DNA of 13,789 nt. Source: an uncultured Eubacteriales bacterium (GTDB lineage: Bacteria > Bacillota_A > Clostridia > Christensenellales > Aristaeellaceae). The DNA lies in the NCBI GenBank assembly GCA_902775835.1, contig CACYNZ010000061.1:1-13789 (forward strand), read 5' to 3'. Under the pieces are notes generated by a model that was not told the DNA's origin, made no database searches, and saw only the letters and a list, made by a program, of their open reading frames with translations. This document shows, in pieces, positions 1 through 6,827 of the stretch. Position numbers and translations under genes: made by a program. The stretch's first letter is position 1. Every line of letters begins with the position of its first letter.

Positions 1-63
1 GCCGCTGCGGTTCCTGTCCTGCCGCTGGTATATGGGAAGATCTACCGGAAGTATAAGAAATAA
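1..63 (+). CDS. C-terminal end of an unidentified, probably membrane, protein
   Basis: The frame starting at base 1 is open for 20 codons and ends in TAA at 61-63. The visible tail is AAAVPVLPLVYGKIYRKYKK: a hydrophobic stretch followed by a strongly basic end. This is typical of the last transmembrane helix and cytoplasmic tail of an integral membrane protein, for example a permease, flippase or membrane-bound transferase. It lies on the same strand as the choline genes but is separated from them by about 230 bases with their own promoter, so it is probably a neighbour rather than part of that operon. Too little sequence is present to assign a family. Confidence 0.55.
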   Translation, partial: AAAVPVLPLVYGKIYRKYKK

Positions 64-64
64 T

Positions 65-93
65 GCCCGTCCGGGGATGCCGGCTTTCCGGGC
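65..93 (+). terminator. Possible imperfect terminator hairpin after the first gene
   Basis: GCCCG (65-69) pairs with CGGGC (89-93), enclosing CCGG (71-74) paired with CCGG (80-83), with an asymmetric internal loop. No U-tract follows directly; the nearest T-run is at 113-117. It could terminate the upstream gene weakly, or it may be only a GC-rich fold. Confidence 0.3.
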
Positions 94-113
94 CGAATGC
101 GCAAATATTGTCT

Positions 114-126
114 TTTTGTTACAAAA
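114..126. promoter_or_regulatory. 13-bp palindrome just upstream of the lic promoter, possible operator
   Basis: TTTTGT-T-ACAAAA is a perfect odd-length inverted repeat ending three bases before the -35 box at 130. It could be an AT-rich upstream promoter element or a repressor/activator site. The first gene of the operon begins with a winged-helix domain, so autoregulation through this site is a plausible but untested inference. Confidence 0.35.
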
Positions 127-129
127 CCA

Positions 130-158
130 TTGACATCCGTATTTCTTTTGGATATAGT
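130..158 (+). promoter_or_regulatory. Sigma-A-type promoter of the choline operon
   Basis: TTGACA at 130-135 (perfect -35) is followed after exactly 17 bases by TATAGT at 153-158 (-10, five of six). Transcription should begin near 165, giving a leader of about 130 nucleotides before the ATG at 295. The region upstream of the -35 is AT-rich. Confidence 0.75.
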
Positions 159-167
159 GTCTTCCAT

Positions 168-248
168 CCGGAATACGTTTCATGTGGATTCCGGCAGTCC
201 TTCGGGAAATGATGCTGTTATGATCGGGGACATGTTCCTGTGTCCCCG
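168..248 (+). promoter_or_regulatory. Structured 5' leader of the choline operon (two hairpins)
   Basis: Two perfect inverted repeats lie in the predicted mRNA leader. CCGGAAT (168-174) pairs with ATTCCGG (188-194). CGGGGACA (225-232) pairs with TGTCCCCG (241-248) across an 8-base loop, and is followed by the T-rich stretch TTATTCTTT. A short UCC-UUCG-GGA hairpin (198-207) lies between them. The second stem plus T-rich tail resembles a weak intrinsic terminator, so attenuation is possible. I do not recognise a known riboswitch class here. Confidence 0.4.
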
Positions 249-294
249 TTATTCTTTCCCTGTCAGTTCACGAAAAAGAAGGAGAAGAATGTTC

Positions 295-2067
295 ATGAAC
301 AAACAGGAATCTGATATTCTGCAGACCCTGATCCGGGAGCCCTTTGTGAACCAGCGTATTCTGGCGGAGACGTCCGGGCATTCCCTGGGCGTGGTGAACC
401 GCAGCCTGAAAACGCTGATCATGGACGGGTATGTAAATGACATGCTGCAGCCCACGGAAAAGGCGCGCATGGAGTTTGACATGAAGGCGCCGAAAAACGC
501 CATTATCCTGGCGGCCGGCTTCGGCATGCGCATGGTGCCCATCAATCTCAGCGCGCCTAAGGCGCTGCTGGAGGTGAACGGGGAGCCGCTGATCGAGCGG
601 ATGATCCGGCAGCTGCACGAAGCCGGGGTCAAGGACATCACGGTGGTGGTGGGCTTCATGAAGGAGAGCTTTGACTACCTGATTGACGAGTACGGCGTGG
701 AGCTGGTGGTGAACCCGCTCTACGCTTCCCGGAACAATCTTTACTCCCTTGCCCTGGTGGCGGACCGGATCTCCAATACCTACATTATCCCCTCGGATAT
801 CTGGTGCGACCGAAATCCCTTCAGCGCTCACGAGATGTATTCCTGGTACATGGTGAGCGATCTGGTGGACAACGAGTCGGATGTGCGGGTCAACCGGAAG
901 ATGGAGCTGGTGCGTGTATCTGCCCAGGAGGGCGGCAATGCCATGGTGGGCATCACCTACCTTCTGGAAGAGGACGCGGCGCCTGTGCGGGAACGGATCC
1001 GGGAAGCGGCACAGTGCCGGGAGCACGATGATGATTTCTGGGAGATCGCGCTGTACCAGGGCGACCGCATGGTGATCCCGGCCCGGGTGGTACATGCCTC
1101 GAATGTGGTGGAGATCAACACCTATGAGCAGCTGCGGGAGCTGGACGGGGAGTCCAATCACCTGCGGTCGGACGCGCTGGACGTGATCGCGGACATTTTT
1201 CACGTGCATCCGGATGAGATCGTGGACATCAGCGTGCTGAAGAAGGGCATGACCAACCGCTCCTTCCTGTTCAGCGTGCACGGGGAAAAGTACATTATGC
1301 GCATCCCCGGGGAAGGCACGGACCAGCTCATCAACCGGGCGCAGGAGGCGGAGGTGTTCCGGACCATCAGCGGACACGGGCTGTGCGATGATCCGGTATA
1401 CATCAATCCGGAGAACGGATACAAGATCACCCGGTACCTGGAAGGCGTACGGGTCTGCGACAGCGGCAGCGCGCCGGACCTGAAAAAATGCATGGAAAAG
1501 CTCCGTGCCTTCCATGAGATGAAGCTGCAGGTCCCGCACACGTTTGACCTGTTCGGGCAGATCGAGTTCTATGAAAAGCTGTGGGAAGGAAGGCCGTCGG
1601 TGTACCGGGACTACCGGCAGACCAAGAATAATGTTATGAGCCTCAGGCCCTTTGTGGAGCAGGCGGAAAAGGACTGGTGCCTGACGCATATTGACGCGGT
1701 GCCGGACAATTTCCTGTTCTACACGCCGGAGGGCAGCACGGAGGAGGCGCTTCAGCTTACGGACTGGGAGTATTCCGGCATGCAGGACCCGCATGTGGAC
1801 ATTGCCATGTTCTGCATTTACAGCCTGTACGGCAAGAAACAGGTGGATCATCTGATCGATTTGTACTTCCAGGGCCGGTGCGCGCATATGACGCGGGTCA
1901 AGATCTATGCCTATATTGCCATCTGCGGCCTGCTCTGGTCCAACTGGTGCGAGTTCAAGCGGAACCTGGGCGTGGAATTCGGCGAGTACAGTCTGCGCCA
2001 GTACCGGTTTGCCAAGGATTATTACCGGCATGCCGTGAAGGCGATGGAAGGGGAGGAAGAAGCATGA
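295..2067 (+). CDS. licCA: Winged-helix / phosphocholine cytidylyltransferase / choline kinase fusion (LicC-LicA type)
   Basis: This 590-residue fusion has three parts. Residues 1-60 are a winged-helix DNA-binding domain. Residues 67-285 are a LicC-type nucleotidyltransferase, with LAAGFGMRM at 72-80, Lys89 and a probable metal Asp168 in PSDIW; it would make CDP-choline from CTP and phosphocholine. Residues 290-590 are a LicA/choline-kinase fold, with the catalytic HIDAVPDN (465-472) and metal-binding DWEYSG (490-495), phosphorylating choline with ATP. One cytosolic protein could therefore convert choline to CDP-choline. The start is uncertain. ATG 289 is only 4 bases after AAGGAG (279-284), whereas ATG 295 is 10 bases after it; I prefer 295 because the permease start at 11778 has nearly the same arrangement. 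The open frame extends upstream to 97, but that part lies in the promoter and leader. The stop overlaps the next gene by ATGA. LicC-LicA fusions are known in some bacteria; the exact sugar or amino-alcohol specificity is inferred. Confidence 0.85.
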   Translation: MNKQESDILQTLIREPFVNQRILAETSGHSLGVVNRSLKTLIMDGYVNDMLQPTEKARMEFDMKAPKNAIILAAGFGMRMVPINLSAPKALLEVNGEPLIERMIRQLHEAGVKDITVVVGFMKESFDYLIDEYGVELVVNPLYASRNNLYSLALVADRISNTYIIPSDIWCDRNPFSAHEMYSWYMVSDLVDNESDVRVNRKMELVRVSAQEGGNAMVGITYLLEEDAAPVRERIREAAQCREHDDDFWEIALYQGDRMVIPARVVHASNVVEINTYEQLRELDGESNHLRSDALDVIADIFHVHPDEIVDISVLKKGMTNRSFLFSVHGEKYIMRIPGEGTDQLINRAQEAEVFRTISGHGLCDDPVYINPENGYKITRYLEGVRVCDSGSAPDLKKCMEKLRAFHEMKLQVPHTFDLFGQIEFYEKLWEGRPSVYRDYRQTKNNVMSLRPFVEQAEKDWCLTHIDAVPDNFLFYTPEGSTEEALQLTDWEYSGMQDPHVDIAMFCIYSLYGKKQVDHLIDLYFQGRCAHMTRVKIYAYIAICGLLWSNWCEFKRNLGVEFGEYSLRQYRFAKDYYRHAVKAMEGEEEA

Positions 2068-2810
2068 ATGTGCACAGGGTGAAGCGGGCCATCATCATGG
2101 CGGCCGGCATCGGGAAAAGAATGCAGCCGCTGACGCTTGAAGTGCCCAAGCCCCTGGTCCGGGTCCGGGGCGAGCGCATGATCGATACCGTGGTCCAGGC
2201 GCTCCGGGAAAACGGGATCACGGAAATCCATGTGGTGGTGGGGTATAAGAAGGAACAGTTTGAGGCGTGGGCCCGGGAATGGCCGGGCGTGGACCTCATA
2301 GAGAATCCCTTCTATGACACCTGCAATAATATCTCCTCCCTCTATGTCGCCCGGGCGTACCTGGGTGAGTGCATCATCCTGGACGGAGACCAGATCATTC
2401 ATGACCCGCGCGCTCTCTCCCCGGAGTTCACACGGTCCGGCTACAACGCGGTGTGGTGCGAGGGGCAGACCAGCGAGTGGCTGATGGATGTGGAGGACGG
2501 GATCGTGAAAGGATGCAGTGCCACGGGCGGCGCCCATGGCTGGCAGCTGTTTTCCGTTTCCCGCTGGACAGAGGAGGACGGAGAAAGGCTGAAGCGGCAT
2601 CTGGAAATGGAGTTCGAGTCCGGGAACCGGCAGATCTACTGGGATGACGTGGCCATGTTCTGCCATTTTCCGGAGTACACCCTGGGCATTCATGAGATGC
2701 AGCCGGGGGATGTGGAAGAAATTGACTCTCTGGAGGAGCTGGTCCGGCTGGATCCCGGATACAGCGCGTATCTGAAGGAAAAGAATCACAAAGGAGGCGC
2801 ACAAGCGTGA
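2064..2810 (+). CDS. licC: LicC-type CTP:phosphocholine cytidylyltransferase
   Basis: This 248-residue single-domain nucleotidyltransferase has MAAGIGKRM (12-20) for nucleotide binding, Lys29 after P28, a metal-binding LDGDQ (106-110) and a C-terminal YWDD (192-195). The region from EWLMD (138-142) onward follows the pattern of pneumococcal LicC closely, more so than the matching domain of the upstream fusion. The likely reaction is CTP plus phosphocholine giving CDP-choline and pyrophosphate, in the cytoplasm. The ATG overlaps the previous stop (ATGA) with GGAGGA upstream at 2053-2058, so translation is coupled. Having two cytidylyltransferases in one operon is odd: one may prefer another phospho-alcohol such as phosphoethanolamine, or the fused domain may serve a sensing role. 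The substrate is not provable from sequence alone. Confidence 0.85.
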   Translation: MNVHRVKRAIIMAAGIGKRMQPLTLEVPKPLVRVRGERMIDTVVQALRENGITEIHVVVGYKKEQFEAWAREWPGVDLIENPFYDTCNNISSLYVARAYLGECIILDGDQIIHDPRALSPEFTRSGYNAVWCEGQTSEWLMDVEDGIVKGCSATGGAHGWQLFSVSRWTEEDGERLKRHLEMEFESGNRQIYWDDVAMFCHFPEYTLGIHEMQPGDVEEIDSLEELVRLDPGYSAYLKEKNHKGGAQA

Positions 2811-4354
2811 ACGGACACAAGACAGCGGACCGGAGCCGGATCGACTGGATGATCACCCTGGTTCCCTTTATTCTGATCATGGGCCTGGCGGCCTATCTGT
2901 TTGCCTTTCCGGATGAGGCCAACGGCGTCATCGCCCAGGTGAGGTTTTTCTTCGGGGACACGATGGGCAGCTACTACCTGCTGATCGGCCTGGGCGTGCT
3001 CATTGTTTCCCTGTTCCTGTCCTTCTCCCGGTACGGGGATATCGTGCTGGGCGAGCCGAATGAAAAGCCCAGGTACAGTTTCTTTACCTGGGGCAGCATG
3101 ATGTTCACCTGCGGGCTTGCGGCAGATATCCTGTTCTACAGCTTCGCGGAATGGGTCATGTATGCCACCAATCCGCACATGGCGGAAATGGGTGGGAGCA
3201 TCACGGACTGGGCCGGCGTATTCCCGCTGTTCCACTGGAGCTTCATTCCCTGGGCGTTCTATCTGGTGCTGGCGGTGGCCTTCGGGTTCATGCTGCACTG
3301 CAGGAAGCGGGAGCGGCAGCGGTATTCCGAGGCCTGCCTGCCCGTGCTCGGGGAAAAGCATGCCCACGGCCTGCTGGGCCGGATCATTGATCTGTTCGCG
3401 CTCTTCGCGCTGCTGGCCGGCACCGCCACCACCTTTTCCGTGGCCACGCCGCTCATGGCGGAGATCATTGTGACCCTGTTCGGGCTTGAGATCAGCCGCA
3501 CGGCGGTGACCATCATCATTCTGCTCATCACCTGCGCGGTGTATACCTACGCGGTGCTGCACGGGTTCAGGGGCATCAGCTTCCTGGCCAAGCTCTGCAT
3601 CTACATGTTCTTCGGCCTGCTGATCCTGGTGCTCCTCATCGGCGGTCAGGGCCGGTTCATCATCGAGAACGGCATCCAGAGCATGGGCAGAATGCTGCAG
3701 AACTTCATCGGGCTGAGCACCTATGCGGACCCGGGCCGGACCAGCAGCTTCCCCCAGGACTGGACCATCTACTACTGGGCCTACTGGATGGTATGGTGCA
3801 TTGCGGCGCCTTTCTTTATCGGAAACATTTCCCGGGGACGCACGGTGCGGCAGACGATCCTGGGCGGGTATGTCTTCGGCGTGGGCAGCACCATTGTCAG
3901 CTTTGTGGTGCTGGGCAACTACAGCCTGGGCCTGCAGACAGCCGGGAAGGCAGACTTCATTGCCCAGTACGCGCAGAGCGGGGACCTGTACGGGCTGATC
4001 ATGGATATCGTGCACACCATGCCCGGGGACAGCGTGATCCTGGTCTGGACGCTTCTGTGCATGATCGCCTTCTATGCCACCAGCTTTGATTCCATCGCCT
4101 ATACCGCGGCCTGCTACAGCTACCGGAAACTGGGCGAGAATGAGAAGCCGCACACGATGATCACGCTTCTGTGGTGCATTCTGCTGATTGTGCTGCCGAT
4201 TGCCCTGGTCTTCTCCGAGAGCAGCATGAGCAATATTCAGAGCGTGAGCATTATCAGCGCGTTTCCCATCGGGCTCATCATGATCGTGATGATCTGGAGC
4301 TTTATCAGGGATGCAAGGAAATACATGGACGAAAAGCACGGGGAAAAGCCATGA
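2807..4354 (+). CDS. BCCT-family choline/betaine/carnitine-type transporter
   Basis: This 515-residue polytopic membrane protein has about 12 hydrophobic helices. The family signature is clear: DWTIYYWAYW (318-327), followed by APFFIGNISRGRTVR. Other BCCT features are MMFTCGLAADILFYSFAEW (98-116), HWSFIPWAFY (143-152) and TSFDSIAYTAA (425-435). The signature keeps the two flanking Trp residues but has Tyr in place of one Trp of the usual WxWW. It probably imports choline or a related trimethylammonium compound driven by Na+ or H+, supplying the kinase encoded two genes upstream. The start is GTG, with an excellent AAAGGAGG nine bases upstream, and it overlaps the preceding stop as GTGA. The substrate is inferred from family and neighbours; betaine or carnitine remain possible. 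Confidence 0.88.
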   Translation: MNGHKTADRSRIDWMITLVPFILIMGLAAYLFAFPDEANGVIAQVRFFFGDTMGSYYLLIGLGVLIVSLFLSFSRYGDIVLGEPNEKPRYSFFTWGSMMFTCGLAADILFYSFAEWVMYATNPHMAEMGGSITDWAGVFPLFHWSFIPWAFYLVLAVAFGFMLHCRKRERQRYSEACLPVLGEKHAHGLLGRIIDLFALFALLAGTATTFSVATPLMAEIIVTLFGLEISRTAVTIIILLITCAVYTYAVLHGFRGISFLAKLCIYMFFGLLILVLLIGGQGRFIIENGIQSMGRMLQNFIGLSTYADPGRTSSFPQDWTIYYWAYWMVWCIAAPFFIGNISRGRTVRQTILGGYVFGVGSTIVSFVVLGNYSLGLQTAGKADFIAQYAQSGDLYGLIMDIVHTMPGDSVILVWTLLCMIAFYATSFDSIAYTAACYSYRKLGENEKPHTMITLLWCILLIVLPIALVFSESSMSNIQSVSIISAFPIGLIMIVMIWSFIRDARKYMDEKHGEKP

Positions 4355-4381
4355 AAAAACCCTGCCCGAAAAGGGGCAGGG
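4354..4381 (-). terminator. Intrinsic terminator of the sugar operon (minus strand)
   Basis: CCCTGCCC (4360-4367) and GGGCAGGG (4374-4381) form a perfect 8-bp stem with a 6-base loop. Read on the minus strand it is followed by six T residues (complement of 4354-4359), so it terminates the operon ending at 4405. On the plus strand no U-tract follows, so it is a poor terminator for the transporter transcript. Confidence 0.8.
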
Positions 4382-4404
4382 TGGAAAAGTGAACAGGAAC
4401 GGGA

Positions 4405-5886
4405 TCAGGCAGGGGAGACCGAGTGCGACACGGTTTCCACTGCCTGTTTCCATCTCCGGACCAGTTCTTCACGGCGGTCTTCTGACATGGACGGCGCGTG
4501 GGCGGTATAGGACAGGAGCTGGAACACGCTTTCATCGAGCACGCCAGCGGAAAGTCCGGCCATATAGGCGGCACCGATGCCGGAGAGCTCTTCCGCATTT
4601 GGTACGGCAACCTCACTGCCCAGAATATCGCTCTGGAACTGCATGAGATAGCCGTTGCCCGCGGGCCCGCCGTCAGCGCGAAGCACGGGCACGGAAATGC
4701 CGGTGTCCGTTTCCATGGCCCGGACCACATCCCGGATCTGGAAGGCGATGCAGTCCAGGGCGGCGCGCACAATCTCGGCTTTGCCGGTGAGTCTTGTCAT
4801 GCCGCAGATCATGGCCCGGGCGTCGCTGACCCAGTAAGGCGCGCCGAGTCCGGTGAAGGCGGGCACGAGAACGGTGGTGTCCGAGGGATGCGCGGCATAG
4901 GCCAGCGCTTCCGTCTCCCGGGCGGAGGCGATGAGCCCCAGCTGATCCTTGAGCCAGGTGATGACCGCGCCGGTGTAGTTGAGGTTGCCTTCCATGACAT
5001 AGTCCACGCGGCCGTTGCGCTTCCAGGCCAGGGAGCAGACGAGTCCGCTGCGGGAACTCACCGGCTTTTCGCCGATCTGCATCATAATGGAGGAACCGGT
5101 GCCGTAGGTGGCCTTGGTCATGCCGGGCCGGAGGCAGCCCTGGCCGAAGAGGGCGGCGTGGGAGTCGCCCAGGACACCGCACACGGGAATGGAACCGGGC
5201 AGGTATCCGCCAAGGTCCGTATTTCCGAACACGGCATCCGAATCCGTGACCGCGGGAAGACAGTTCAGCGGAATGCCGAAGGCACGGCAGATGTCCGCGT
5301 CCCAGGCGAGGGTGTGGATATTGAACAGCTGGGTGCGGGAGGCATTGGAATAGTCCGTGCGGAACTGTCCGGTGAGCCGGAACACGAGCCAGGCGTCCAC
5401 GGTGCCCATGCGCAGGCGGCCGTTTTCCGCCAGCGTCCGGGCTTCGGGCACTTCCTCCAGAATCCAGGCCATTTTGGAGGCGGGGAAATAGGGAGAAAGC
5501 GGAATGCCCGTGCGGTCGCGGACCATGTCCCCGATGCCCGTTTCCTCCAGGCGCCGGCAGATGCCGGTGGCCCGGGAGCACTGCCAGACAATGGCGGGGC
5601 ACACCGGCTTTCCGGTTTCGGCGTCCCAGGCCACCGTGGTTTCCCGCTGGTTGGATATGCCCATGCAGGCCACATCGGCGGGGGAGACGCCGGCCTGATC
5701 CAGCGCCATGGGAATGACGCGGAGCAGGTTTGAGAGGATTTCCTCAGGGTCATGGGATACCCAGCCCTGGTCATTGACCAGCTGACGGTGGGGCAGGTCG
5801 GCCCGGCTCAGAAGACGGCCCGTGGCGTCGAACACGAGGCCTTTGGTGCCCTGGGTGGACTGGTCGACGGAGATGACGTATTTCAT
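4405..5886 (-). CDS. FGGY-family carbohydrate kinase, glycerol-kinase-like but with altered pocket
   Basis: This 493-residue sugar/polyol kinase resembles GlpK along its whole length: SVDQSTQGTKG (6-16), ISNQRET (77-83), IVWQC (99-103), the catalytic Asp in LGDSHAALFGQ (Asp241), TYGTG (260-264) and FTGLGAPYW (344-352). Of the residues that hold glycerol in E. coli GlpK, Arg81, Glu82, Trp101, Tyr133 and Asp241 are kept. The Gln after the catalytic Asp is Ser242, and the GlpK Phe270 position is Ser266. This suggests a larger substrate, probably a ketose released by the isomerase of the same operon. ATG 5886 is chosen because AAGGAG lies 8 bases upstream; an in-frame GTG at 5895 abuts that site. 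The gene is last in the operon and overlaps the transketolase stop as ATGA. Plain glycerol kinase is the main alternative. Confidence 0.8.
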   Translation of the reverse strand: MKYVISVDQSTQGTKGLVFDATGRLLSRADLPHRQLVNDQGWVSHDPEEILSNLLRVIPMALDQAGVSPADVACMGISNQRETTVAWDAETGKPVCPAIVWQCSRATGICRRLEETGIGDMVRDRTGIPLSPYFPASKMAWILEEVPEARTLAENGRLRMGTVDAWLVFRLTGQFRTDYSNASRTQLFNIHTLAWDADICRAFGIPLNCLPAVTDSDAVFGNTDLGGYLPGSIPVCGVLGDSHAALFGQGCLRPGMTKATYGTGSSIMMQIGEKPVSSRSGLVCSLAWKRNGRVDYVMEGNLNYTGAVITWLKDQLGLIASARETEALAYAAHPSDTTVLVPAFTGLGAPYWVSDARAMICGMTRLTGKAEIVRAALDCIAFQIRDVVRAMETDTGISVPVLRADGGPAGNGYLMQFQSDILGSEVAVPNAEELSGIGAAYMAGLSAGVLDESVFQLLSYTAHAPSMSEDRREELVRRWKQAVETVSHSVSPA

Positions 5887-6827
5887 GGCCGGCACTCCTT
5901 CAGCATGGCGCGGACGGTTTCGGCAATGCCTCTGGCATCCATGCCGTAATAGGCAAAGACCTCAGGCGAGGTTCCGGTGATGACCGGGGCATCCGGCAGC
6001 GTCAGGTTCATGACGGGCCGGGGACAGTTGCGGGAAATGACCTGGGCCACCATGGACCCGAGTCCGCCGTAGGGCGCGTGCTCTTCCACGGTGATGACGC
6101 AGGCCTTGCCCTGGGCGGAGCGGATCAGGCTTTCCCGGTCCAGGGGCTTTACGCAGTACATGTCCAGGACTTCCGCGGAGATGCCCTCCTTTTCCAGGGC
6201 GAGCGCGGCATCCAGGGAGGGCCGCACCAGCTCGCCGCAGGCCACTATGAGCACATCCTCGCCGGGGTGCACCTGCACGGCCCGGTTCATCTCAAAGGGC
6301 ACATGGTCTTCGCTGTACACGTCCTCCACCGGGTTCCGGCCCAGCCGGATATAGGCGGTCTGCGTGTCCTGCAGAAGATGCTCGAACAGCTTCCGGGTCT
6401 GATGCCGGTCGCTGGGCAGGTAGACGCGCATGCCGGGGATGGCGGACATGGCGGCGATATCCTGGGCGGAATGATGCGTCATGCCCAGGGCGCCGTAGGA
6501 GATGCCGCCGGAAATGCCCACCAGCTTGACGTTGGTGTTCGAATAGGCGCAGTCTACCTTGCACTGCTCATAGCTGCGGGTGGAGATGAAGGAGGCGGGG
6601 GAGGCGGCGTACGCCTTTTTCCCGCAGGCGGCGAGACCGGCCGCGATGCTGACCAGGTTCTGCTCCGCGATGCCAACCTCCACGAACTGTTCCGGATAGG
6701 TGTCCGCAAAGGACGTCAGGGAGGCGGAACCCCGGGAATCGCTGCACAGGACCACCACGTCCCGGTCATGGAATGCGGCTTCCTTCAGCACGTCACACAT
6801 GACCTGACGGTTCGGGATCTTATTCAT
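5883..6827 (-). CDS. Transketolase C-terminal subunit (pyrimidine-binding half)
   Basis: This 314-residue protein matches the Pyr plus C-terminal domains of transketolase. The glutamate that activates thiamine diphosphate is Glu55 in GIAEQNLVSIAAGLA, followed by ASFISTRSYEQ (78-88) and a His pair (118-119) in the GALGMTHH segment. The C-terminal domain begins near residue 185 with the GEDVLIVACGE strand. It needs the N-terminal half encoded immediately upstream; together they would move two-carbon ketol units between sugar phosphates in the cytoplasm. The start lies 8 bases inside the end of the upstream gene, with AAGGAGG 9 bases ahead. Split transketolases are common in anaerobes. Placement next to an isomerase and a kinase points to a dedicated pathway copy. 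Confidence 0.9.
   Translation of the reverse strand: MNKIPNRQVMCDVLKEAAFHDRDVVVLCSDSRGSASLTSFADTYPEQFVEVGIAEQNLVSIAAGLAACGKKAYAASPASFISTRSYEQCKVDCAYSNTNVKLVGISGGISYGALGMTHHSAQDIAAMSAIPGMRVYLPSDRHQTRKLFEHLLQDTQTAYIRLGRNPVEDVYSEDHVPFEMNRAVQVHPGEDVLIVACGELVRPSLDAALALEKEGISAEVLDMYCVKPLDRESLIRSAQGKACVITVEEHAPYGGLGSMVAQVISRNCPRPVMNLTLPDAPVITGTSPEVFAYYGMDARGIAETVRAMLKECRP

Noticed and set aside
97..294. N-terminal extension of the wHTH-LicC-LicA frame
   Set aside because: It overlaps a near-consensus promoter (130-158) and the structured leader, has no ribosome site at 97, and its residues do not resemble any domain. A strong AAGGAG lies at 279-284.
268..2031. 587-codon minus-strand frame
   Set aside because: It is antisense to the LicC-LicA fusion, has no recognisable motifs and biased composition.
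2786..4453. 555-codon minus-strand frame
   Set aside because: It is antisense to the BCCT transporter; the His/Gln/Pro/Asp-rich translation is what results from the opposite strand of a membrane protein gene.
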